Shown here: positions 24,694 to 32,379 of the stretch, in pieces | Numbering within the stretch: position 1 is the first letter of the stretch | Layout of the letters: the number at the start of each line of letters is the position of its first letter | NCBI RefSeq assembly: GCF_004570865.1 | Contig: NZ_SPQS01000003.1 | Location: 1-64,000 of the forward strand | Source: Bradyrhizobium frederickii | Lineage (GTDB): Bacteria > Pseudomonadota > Alphaproteobacteria > Rhizobiales > Xanthobacteraceae | Length of the DNA: 64,000 nt | Direction of reading: 5' to 3' | Made by a program: the position numbers and the translations under genes | The notes under the pieces: generated by a model | Seen by the model: the letters and a program-made list of their open reading frames with translations, nothing else | The model's database searches: none | What the model was told of the DNA's origin: nothing

Positions 24694-26643
24694 ATGGCCA
24701 CAAAAGGCAAATCAGGAACTTCCGCGCAGGGCGAGCACGGCGCGGCCGAACTGACGACAAACGGCAACGGTGCGCTTCCCGAACACGGCACCAGCCCGTC
24801 ACCGGCACGAGGGCAGGGGCCCGCAACGATCGCATCGCGCCCGGCGCAATTCATGATCGCGCCGCAGCAGCAACCCGGGCTTGCGACCTTCAGCATCGAT
24901 TTTCTGACCCAGCAGCTCACCAACAGCCCCGACATCGAAGTGGTGAAAACGGTGTCTCCGCCGCGCCTGTTCGGATTTCAGAGCGCAGATCTCGGACAAG
25001 TGCCGCTCAGTCCGCTGGTCCTTGCCAAGATGACTCCCGACAAGGCCCGGTTGCTGCAGACCCAGGCAGGAGAGCGTTGCGCGGTGGAGCGTGACGAGCG
25101 GCTGACCTACATGCTCGACCCGACCACGCCGCACCTTCCCAATCCGGGGGTGCTCACGCCGCTGGCTGACGGCTTCACCGCGACTATCGAAGTCTTGGGC
25201 CAGGACGGTCCGCTGCCCGAAGCCGAGGTCTATGTGTTCGGCAGCATGTGGCCGGCACAGGGCATCACCGACGCTACCGGCCGTGCCACGGTGACACTCC
25301 AGGGCGAAACTCCGGAGACCATCCGCTCGATTCTCGTCAAACCGAAAGTGGACTACTGGACCTTCTGGCTCGATCGTCCGCAGCTCGTTCCCAACAGCGT
25401 CAACCGGATCGTCGTGAGGGCGCTCGGCGCGGTCTTGCGGAGCTTCCCCGGCCAGCAATTGACCGGTTGGGGTGAGCGCGCGATGGGCCTTGATCGTCTG
25501 CCGCCGTCCTTTGATGGCGCCGGTATCAAGATCGCCGTGATCGATTCCGGCCTGGCGCCGACCCATCGCAACCTGCACGGCATCAGGGAAGGCACCAGCA
25601 TCGTCGGCAATGACAAAACGGCGTGGACCATTGACACGATCGGCCATGGCTCGCATTGCGCTGGGATCATCGCCGGCGGTCCGATCGGCTCCGGCGGCGG
25701 AATCCGCGGCTTCGCTCCCGCGGCGGAAATCCATGTCTGCCGCATTTTTCCGGGCGGCCGGTTCAGCGATCTCGTCTCCGCGCTCGATTACTGCATGGAG
25801 CATGGCATCGACGTCGCCAATATGAGCCTGGGTGGCGGCGAGCCTTCGCGGATCATCGAGGACCGAATCATCCGGGCCAAGCAAATGGGCATGGCCTGCA
25901 TCATTGCTGCCGGGAATTCCTCGGGGCCGGTGCAGTTTCCGGCTTCGACGCCGCATTGCCTGGCGGTCGCCGCGTTGGGCAAGTGGGGCGAGTTTCCCGA
26001 TGACAGCTATCATTCGCAGCAAGCCCTCGATGGTTTCCAGAGCCGCGACGGCTATTTTCCGGCAAAGTTCTCTTGCTTCGGGCCGGAGGTCGACGTCTGC
26101 GCGCCCGGTGTGGCGATCGTCTCATCGCTTCCCGCCGATGGTTTCGGTGCATGGGACGGTACCTCGATGGCGACGCCACATGTCACGGGCCTGGCCGCGC
26201 TTGTGCTGGCGCACCATCCGGACTTCACCAAAGGCAGCTTCCAGAATCGCGATGCACGCCGTGTCGAGCGGCTGTTCCAGATCCTGAAGGAAACCGCGAC
26301 GCCGCTGCAGTTCGGTGACCCGAATCGTACCGGCGCGGGACTGCCGAACGCGATGCGGGCGCTCGGCCTGGAAACCGGCGTCGCCCCGGTTGCCGCCGCT
26401 GCGTCCGGAACCGATCCCTCGCTGGCAACGCTGCGTCGTCTGCTTGGATTGCGGCCGGTCGAAGCGCCGAGCATGATTCCGGCGAGCGCGCCGGCGCCGC
26501 AGTCCGTTGATCCCCTGCAGAACGGCTCGGGCCACGTCATGCGCGGTCCGGCACAGATCGCGAACGCGACAGTCGCCCCCATGATGATGGATCCTGATCC
26601 AGCTCAGATCCGGCAGATCATGCACAGGGTCGGATTGCTGTAA
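24694..26643 (+). CDS. Subtilase (S8 serine peptidase) with N-terminal accessory domains
   Basis: A 649-residue protease. I chose the ATG at 24694 because AAGGAGG precedes it. The catalytic triad is intact: Asp284 (IAVIDSG), His318 (GHGSHCAG) and Ser491 (GTSMATPH), with oxyanion Asn408 (AAGNSSG). Before it lie a Ser/Pro-rich start, an I9-like region (about 60-130) and a beta-sandwich domain (about 165-250) like those attached to carboxypeptidases. A flexible tail follows. No signal peptide or membrane helix is visible, so it is probably cytoplasmic or exported by an unusual path. Its place after the repeat protein suggests that it cuts the repeats. Confidence 0.85.
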   Translation: MATKGKSGTSAQGEHGAAELTTNGNGALPEHGTSPSPARGQGPATIASRPAQFMIAPQQQPGLATFSIDFLTQQLTNSPDIEVVKTVSPPRLFGFQSADLGQVPLSPLVLAKMTPDKARLLQTQAGERCAVERDERLTYMLDPTTPHLPNPGVLTPLADGFTATIEVLGQDGPLPEAEVYVFGSMWPAQGITDATGRATVTLQGETPETIRSILVKPKVDYWTFWLDRPQLVPNSVNRIVVRALGAVLRSFPGQQLTGWGERAMGLDRLPPSFDGAGIKIAVIDSGLAPTHRNLHGIREGTSIVGNDKTAWTIDTIGHGSHCAGIIAGGPIGSGGGIRGFAPAAEIHVCRIFPGGRFSDLVSALDYCMEHGIDVANMSLGGGEPSRIIEDRIIRAKQMGMACIIAAGNSSGPVQFPASTPHCLAVAALGKWGEFPDDSYHSQQALDGFQSRDGYFPAKFSCFGPEVDVCAPGVAIVSSLPADGFGAWDGTSMATPHVTGLAALVLAHHPDFTKGSFQNRDARRVERLFQILKETATPLQFGDPNRTGAGLPNAMRALGLETGVAPVAAAASGTDPSLATLRRLLGLRPVEAPSMIPASAPAPQSVDPLQNGSGHVMRGPAQIANATVAPMMMDPDPAQIRQIMHRVGLL

Positions 26644-26663
26644 CGCGCGTCCTTGTGACCTTG

Positions 26664-26700
26664 CCGCGGGGCACAGCAGGAGCTGTGCCCCGCGCGTTTA
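26664..26700 (+). terminator. Terminator after the subtilase gene
   Basis: A 12-bp perfect stem (CGCGGGGCACAG/CTGTGCCCCGCG) with a short loop, 21 bases after the stop, followed by CGCGTTTA. It probably ends the repeat-protein and protease transcript. Confidence 0.7.
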
Positions 26701-27412
26701 CTGCACCGTGGCAAGAAATCAAATGCCTGTGTCGCCACCCGTCAACCCCTCGCGGCAAAAATATTCAAGTTTACCGAAATTCGGAAATGACGTATACCCC
26801 GCCCATCCCGGCTCACCTTGAGGGGCGATCACGTCGTCGTCTTGTTCGCGAGCCGGGCTTGCGGTGGACGCGGCAGCGTCGGGCGCGAGAGGCGCGGGCA
26901 GGGCGGGTAGTCCCCGGTGAGCCCGTGGCCGCGCGCGGACGAACGGCGCTGCTAGGTTTCGTCTCGTCTGTAAGTTTCCGGCTCCGTCGACAGGGCCGGG
27001 AAAACTGCGGCGACATGGCGGGCCGTGCGTACGGCAAAACCGTGTGGTCCTGGCCGTCGTTGCTACGGTCAAGCTCTTGCGGAGGCGGCATCTGCGTCAA
27101 CCGGCGCGGTGCCGGCGAATTCCGCGGGGGCGAGGGAGGCCAGAAGGAAAGTTCGGCTCCCGGGAGAGCACGGCATAAGCCGTCCGACCACCGCGCAGGG
27201 AAGGCCGAGTGATCGGCACCACCTGTATGCTGCTGTGCGGTTCTTCTGCGTGTGCATTTTGCGCAGCAGACCGCGGGTGCGAGGTCAGCACCCGGCCTTC
27301 CCTGCGCCCTCTTGAACGAGAGGGTGGAGTGAACCAGCAAAGCTCGGGCGAAAAGCGTCGCGAGGATGCGAAGTCGTGACCCAATCCCTGAAGTCCCTCA
27401 CAGCTGCCACGA
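26701..27412. other. Intergenic region with repeat-derived frames
   Basis: Long frames are open on both strands. The minus-strand one at 26813-27340 has a translation (VHSTLSFKRAQGRPG type) that I have seen annotated in many rhizobial genomes as a spurious protein derived from a dispersed repeat. No ribosome sites or domains are seen. Confidence 0.5.
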
Positions 27413-29881
27413 TCAGTGTCTGAGGGACGCGTGATTCAGCACGTCAAATCCTTGGCCGTTTCGGCTCGTCTCCTCGGCATTGTCGGCATTCTGCTCGGCC
27501 TCGTACACGACGCCGATCGTCCGGAGGATGCTCGACGGATTGACGCTGATCGAGTCGATCCCAAGCCCGGCCAGAAACCGCGCGATCTCCGGATAGTTCG
27601 CCGGTGCCTCGCCGCAGATGCCGATATGGCGGCGGTTGCGCTTGGCGCCCTCGACGGCGAGTCTGAGCATTTCCAGCATGCCGGGATCGCGTTCGTCGAA
27701 ATCGAAGGCGACGATGTCCGAATCCCTGTCGACGCCCAGCGTGAGCTGGGTCAGGTCGTTCGAGCCGATCGAGAAGCCGTCGAACAGCTCCGCGAACCGG
27801 TCGATCAGGATGACGTTGTTGGGAATCTCGCACATCACGTAGATCTCCAGCCCGTTCTCGCCCTGTCTCAAGCCATGCCCGGCCATGGTCTGGATGACAT
27901 TGCGGGCTTCCTCGACCCGCCGGCAGAACGGAATCATGACCTTCAGGTTGGTCAGGCCCATGTCGTCGCGGACGCGCCGCAGTGCGGCGCATTCCAGTGC
28001 AAAGCCCGCGGCATAGGCGGGGTGGGCGTAACGGGCCGCGCCGCGGAAGCCGAGCATCGGGTTCTCCTCCCGCGGCTCGAAATCGGCGCCGGCTTTGAGA
28101 CTGGCATATTCATTGGTCTTGAAATCGGACAGGCGAACGATGACCGGACGCGGATGGAACGCGGCCGCGATCGTGCCCACGCCCTCCGACAGGCGCTCGA
28201 CGAAGAAGTCCGAGGGCTTCTTGTAGCGCCGGGTGATCTGCTCGATCAATCGCCGGTCCTTGGCGGATTTCACCTGCTTCGGCTTTGCCAGCGCCATGGG
28301 GTGAATGCCGATGTGCTGGTTGATGATGAATTCCATGCGCGCCAGGCCCACGCCGTCGTTCGGCATCATGGCGGTCTTGAAGGCGAGTTCCGGATTGCCG
28401 AGATTGACCATGATCTTGGTGCGCGGCTTCTTCAGTGCCCCGGTCGCGACTCGCTCGACGTCGAAAGGCAGGCGGCCGGCATAGACATGGCCGATATCGC
28501 CCTCGGCACAGGATACGGTCACGGTTTTCCCGGTCTTCACCTTCCTGGTGATGCCCGCAATCCCGACCACGGCGGGAACACCGAGCTCGCGGGCGACGAT
28601 GGCGGCATGGCAGGTCCGGCCGCCATGCTCGGTGACGATCGCGGCGGCGATCTTCATGACCGGCTCCCAGTCGGGGCTGGTGGCCGGCGCGACCAGGACC
28701 TCGCCCGGCTTGAAGGCGCGCAGATCCTGCTTCCTGGTAATCAGCCGGACCTTGCCGGCGGCGATCTTCTCGCCGACGGCGCGGCCTTCGCCGAGCAAAG
28801 CCGCGGCGTTCGGCTTCAGGATATAGTTTTCCAGCGCCTCGGGCGTGCGGCGGGATGCAACTGTCTCGGGCCGGGCCTGGATGATGTAGAGCTTTCCGTC
28901 GGTGCCGTCCTTGGCCCATTCGACATCCATCGGCAGCGGATGTCCTGCCTTCTTCGAGTAATGGCTCTCGATGACGATTGCGCTCTCGGCGAGGCTGAGG
29001 ACGTCGTCGTCCGAGATGCAAGGACCCTCGCGCTCGCGGCGCGACGTCGGCACGTTGCGCGTGGTGGTGCGCCCCCGCGAATAGATCATCTTCTTGTCCT
29101 TGGCGCCGATCCGGCGCGACAGGACCGCGCGGAAGCCCGCGTTGAAGGCCGGCTTGTGGACATAGAACTCGTCCGGCTCGACGGCGCCCTGCACGATGTT
29201 CTCGCCCAACCCGTAGGCGCCGGTCACGAACACCACGTCGCGAAACCCGGATTCCGTATCGAGAGTGAAGATGACGCCGCTGGACGCGAGGTCCGACCGG
29301 ACCATCTTCATGACGGCCACCGAGAGCGCGACCTTGAAATGGTCGAAGCCGTTGTCGATGCGATAGGAGATCGCGCGGTCCGTGAAGATCGATGCAAAGC
29401 AGCGCCGGCAGGCCTCGAACAGCGCGCGCTCGCCGCGGACGTTGAGAAAGCTGTCGTGCTGTCCGGCGAAGCTCGCGGTCGGCAGATCCTCGGCGGTGGC
29501 CGAGCTGCGGACTGCGACCGCAACGTTCGGCCCGTATTCCTGCTCGAGCTGCCGATAGGCCTCCGCGACCTTCTGCCTCAGCTCGGCGACGTCGGTCGCG
29601 GCGTACACGATGTCCCGCGCCGCGGCACCCCGCCGGGCGAGGTCGGCGATACGCCGCTTGTCGAGGCCTGCAAGCAGCTTGCGCAACTCCTCCCAGGCGC
29701 CCTGCTGCAGGAGGGCGGCGCGATAGGCGGCTGCCGTCAGCGCGAAGCCGTTCGGCACCGAGATGCCGCGCCGCGACAGCATCGAATAGAGCTCGCCCAG
29801 CGAGGCGGTCTTGCCGCCGACCATGCCGACATCGTGAAGGCCAATGTCCTCGAACCAGCGAACATAGGGATTGCTGCTCAT
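27413..29881 (-). CDS. ppsA: Phosphoenolpyruvate synthase
   Basis: An 822-residue enzyme that converts pyruvate, ATP and water to phosphoenolpyruvate, AMP and phosphate in gluconeogenesis. It has the N-terminal ATP/pyruvate-binding domain (VGGKTASLGEL; VRSSATAEDLPTASFAGQ), the central swivelling domain with phospho-His425 (GGRTCHAAIVARELG) and the C-terminal PEP domain (IPFCRRVEEA; GSNDLTQLTLGVDRDS). ATG 29881 follows GGAG. pfkB lies 105 bases upstream on the same strand and the two are probably co-transcribed. The very large plus-strand frame over the same bases is a shadow. Confidence 0.95.
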   Translation of the reverse strand: MSSNPYVRWFEDIGLHDVGMVGGKTASLGELYSMLSRRGISVPNGFALTAAAYRAALLQQGAWEELRKLLAGLDKRRIADLARRGAAARDIVYAATDVAELRQKVAEAYRQLEQEYGPNVAVAVRSSATAEDLPTASFAGQHDSFLNVRGERALFEACRRCFASIFTDRAISYRIDNGFDHFKVALSVAVMKMVRSDLASSGVIFTLDTESGFRDVVFVTGAYGLGENIVQGAVEPDEFYVHKPAFNAGFRAVLSRRIGAKDKKMIYSRGRTTTRNVPTSRREREGPCISDDDVLSLAESAIVIESHYSKKAGHPLPMDVEWAKDGTDGKLYIIQARPETVASRRTPEALENYILKPNAAALLGEGRAVGEKIAAGKVRLITRKQDLRAFKPGEVLVAPATSPDWEPVMKIAAAIVTEHGGRTCHAAIVARELGVPAVVGIAGITRKVKTGKTVTVSCAEGDIGHVYAGRLPFDVERVATGALKKPRTKIMVNLGNPELAFKTAMMPNDGVGLARMEFIINQHIGIHPMALAKPKQVKSAKDRRLIEQITRRYKKPSDFFVERLSEGVGTIAAAFHPRPVIVRLSDFKTNEYASLKAGADFEPREENPMLGFRGAARYAHPAYAAGFALECAALRRVRDDMGLTNLKVMIPFCRRVEEARNVIQTMAGHGLRQGENGLEIYVMCEIPNNVILIDRFAELFDGFSIGSNDLTQLTLGVDRDSDIVAFDFDERDPGMLEMLRLAVEGAKRNRRHIGICGEAPANYPEIARFLAGLGIDSISVNPSSILRTIGVVYEAEQNADNAEETSRNGQGFDVLNHASLRH

Positions 29882-29985
29882 CTCTTCGCTCCGCATTCCA
29901 GGGCACCGGTCGGGACGCGATCCGCATCGACAATGTGGCGGGAGGCGGGGTGTACAGTGTTGCGAAAGATCAATGGAGGCGTCAG

Positions 29986-30927
29986 CTATGTTTCTTCAAT
30001 CACGACCTGTTCGGCCAGCCGTTCGACATCCGCGGTCCGGCACAGCTCGGTGCCGGGATTGAGCAGGGCTGCGGCACCCGCTGCCATCGCGTAGCGGAAG
30101 GCGGCGCTCAGATCGGTGCCGGAGGCGAGCCGCAGCACCAGTGCGCCAAGAAAGCTGTCACCGGCCCCGACCGCGCTTTGCGGGATGATCGGCAGAGACT
30201 TTGCCCGCCATGTCCGGTCCCGGGTGACCAGCGCTGCGCCCAGATGTCCCATGGTCAGCGCGACGATCGACGCTTGCCGCATCTCCACGATGCGTCGGGC
30301 GGCCGCCACCCATTCACCGGCGTCCTGAGGCTCCGTTCCCGTCAATTCGCGCATCTCGCGCAAATTGGGCTTGATCAGGTCGACGCCTTCTGCAACTGCC
30401 GCGGCAAGCGCCGCTCCCGACGTATCGAGAATGATCTGGGATTCACGTCGCTTGGTGATCGCCGCCATGCGCGCATAGAAATCGTCAGGTACTCCGCCTG
30501 GCAAGCTGCCGCTTGCGACCACAAAGCGGGGAAAGGGATCGAGCGAGGCGATCCGCTGCAGGAACTCCGACCATTCGCGGTCAATGAGTGTCGGCCCCGG
30601 AAGGATGAAGCGGTACTGCAAGGCAGTTGACTGCTCGTGGACAAAGAAATCCTCTCGCGTCTCACCCGCGATCTGGAAGGTCTGGCTGTCAACGCTCTCC
30701 GCGTCGAGCAGGCGGCGCAGCAGATCGCCCGTCGCGCCGCCCACCGGATAGATCGCGCGCACGCCGCGGCCGCCGAGCCGCTTGATCACGCGCGCGACAT
30801 TGATGCCGCCGCCGCCAGGATCGCGTCGCTGCGACGTGCCGCGCAGCTTCGCGACGGGAACGATCCGTTCGACCGAAGTCGACACGTCGACTGCGGGATT
30901 GATCGTGACGGTGGCGATGTCCGGCAT
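29986..30927 (-). CDS. pfkB: PfkB-family 6-phosphofructokinase
   Basis: A 313-residue sugar kinase of the PfkB group, probably phosphorylating fructose 6-phosphate (or tagatose 6-phosphate) with ATP. It has the first signature GGGGINVARVIKRLGG near residue 40, and the second, with the catalytic Asp, in SAVGAGDSFLGALVLRL near residue 255. Substrate choice between 1-phosphofructokinase and 6-phosphofructokinase types cannot be settled from the sequence. It heads the pair with ppsA; an FNR/FixK-like site lies about 70 bases upstream. Confidence 0.9.
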   Translation of the reverse strand: MPDIATVTINPAVDVSTSVERIVPVAKLRGTSQRRDPGGGGINVARVIKRLGGRGVRAIYPVGGATGDLLRRLLDAESVDSQTFQIAGETREDFFVHEQSTALQYRFILPGPTLIDREWSEFLQRIASLDPFPRFVVASGSLPGGVPDDFYARMAAITKRRESQIILDTSGAALAAAVAEGVDLIKPNLREMRELTGTEPQDAGEWVAAARRIVEMRQASIVALTMGHLGAALVTRDRTWRAKSLPIIPQSAVGAGDSFLGALVLRLASGTDLSAAFRYAMAAGAAALLNPGTELCRTADVERLAEQVVIEET

Positions 30928-30995
30928 GACCTTGTCTGTATCAGCTTGGAGTGGAATATCGGCTTCGCAGGATATCCGGCAGAGCAGGCGCCAGC

Positions 30996-31009
30996 TTAAT
31001 CTGGATCAA
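30996..31009. promoter_or_regulatory. FNR/FixK-like site upstream of pfkB-ppsA
   Basis: TTAATCTGGATCAA matches the TTGAT-N4-ATCAA anaerobox with one mismatch. It lies 69-82 bases before the pfkB start on the minus strand, a suitable place for activation by FixK2 under low oxygen. Confidence 0.45.
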
Positions 31010-31227
31010 GGCCGATGTTGCGCCGTCGGTCAGTCGAAGAATCGAGCCGAGGAGTTATTGCCGCTCACCTGGCACAGCAGCGGGCGATCAGCTGACGAAA
31101 CCTCGTCGAACCGCTCGTAGATTAGAATACCTACAAGAACCGCGGCGCGTCATTATTCTGGAGTATTCTGATATCTGCTATTCGACGATCGGTCGCCACA
31201 TCTTAGAAGCGATGTAGTGTACAGCGT

Positions 31228-32217
31228 TTGATCGTAGCCCTGGTGTGGCCGACAGACCTAGAATGGCTCAATGGCATACCTATTGTGCTGGCCGATCTCC
31301 ATGGGAGATGGGTACGCAATCAGCTTGATGGGCGGGGCGCGGTGATAAGGCCTACGATTGCAGCTAACATGGAAAGTGCGCAAGAGCGGTTCTTCATGCT
31401 TTCCGGGGCGATGATCCTGTCTGCCGGCGTCAATCGCTTTGACGAGCCGAAGCGGGTCAACGTAGCCCTGCGTGCCGGCATCAAGACGGTGGTCCTTTTG
31501 AGCGGCCGGCTCCAGATCAGCATCGGGGGCGACAGCGCGCGCGAGGTGTGCGGGCCGACCGTCCTGGTGATCCGGAGCTCGGCGGATGCTGCCCGTGATC
31601 AGGTCTTCGCCGCAAACGTCCCGATACGCTATTTGATCGTGCAAATGGATGAAAGCGTCCTTGGATCGCAAACGGCCGCGGCGCTTGACCAATCCCTCGA
31701 GGCGCTCGCGACTCGCGGCGGCACCGGGGCCAGGCTGGCGTCACGTCCGGTCGGGCACGCGCTTCGGGCCCTTGTCGCGCAGATCACGAACTGCCCGATC
31801 CGTGGCCCGGAACGCGAGCTGTATCTGTGCGGAAAGGCCATGCAGCTCGTGGCGGTTGCGATCTCATCCTGTATCAGCGAGGCCGTTTGCGATGCCAACC
31901 TTGCATCTCGGGATATCGAACGGATTCGTCGGGCACGGGATATCCTGGTTGCGACAATGAGCGAGCCGCCAAGCCTGGACGCGCTGGCGCAACAGGTCGG
32001 ATTGAACGTGAGAAAGCTCAGTGCGGGTTTTCGCAGCCTTTATGGCGCAAGCGTCTTCGGCTTTCTTCAGGAATACCGACTGGAGCAGGCTTACCAGCTG
32101 ATATCGACCGGCGAGATGAGTGTGTCGCAGGCGGCGTTCCATGTCGGATACGGCGCTGCCCATTTTGCGACCATCTTCCGCAAACGTTTCGGCGTCTCGC
32201 CCAGCCGCCTGCGCTGA
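31228..32217 (+). CDS. AraC-family regulator of siderophore uptake
   Basis: A regulator of up to 329 residues with a C-terminal AraC DNA-binding domain (about 230-329; PSLDALAQQVGLNVRKLSAGFRSLYGASVFGFLQEYRLEQA and the second helix-turn-helix ending KRFGVSPSRLR). The N-terminal part is the ligand-sensing type found in PchR-like siderophore regulators. The true start is unclear: a TTG at 31228, a GTG at 31243 or 31342, or the ATG at 31369. Residues before the ATG (DLHGRWVRNQLDGRGA) look like protein, so I kept the longer form. It likely activates the TonB receptor gene just downstream when the ferric siderophore is present. Confidence 0.85.
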   Translation: MIVALVWPTDLEWLNGIPIVLADLHGRWVRNQLDGRGAVIRPTIAANMESAQERFFMLSGAMILSAGVNRFDEPKRVNVALRAGIKTVVLLSGRLQISIGGDSAREVCGPTVLVIRSSADAARDQVFAANVPIRYLIVQMDESVLGSQTAAALDQSLEALATRGGTGARLASRPVGHALRALVAQITNCPIRGPERELYLCGKAMQLVAVAISSCISEAVCDANLASRDIERIRRARDILVATMSEPPSLDALAQQVGLNVRKLSAGFRSLYGASVFGFLQEYRLEQAYQLISTGEMSVSQAAFHVGYGAAHFATIFRKRFGVSPSRLR

Positions 32218-32379
32218 CAACGGGCGCATGCCCAGGCAGTCTGTAGGTCTCCTAAACTTGATCGAAAGCGAGAGTCCGGCAAACGAAAGTCCGCCTCTAG
32301 TTCGCCTGCGGGCGCCGTGTCAGTACGGCCTCGTGCGGAAGTTGTTTCCGCAGGAATTCGGGGTCGTGCGGGTTTGAGG

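Noticed and set aside
26813-27340. Minus-strand hypothetical protein of 175 residues
   Set aside because: Its translation matches a type of spurious protein I have seen many times from repeat DNA in rhizobia; there is no start signal and the composition is Arg/Pro/Ser-rich.
27416-30094. Plus-strand frame of 892 codons over ppsA-pfkB
   Set aside because: Both genes on the minus strand have full, well-known domain motifs. The plus-strand protein has none.
31110-31127. Irr (ICE) site before the AraC gene (TTAGAATACCTACAA)
   Set aside because: The right half has three mismatches from TTCTAA, so it is too weak to report.
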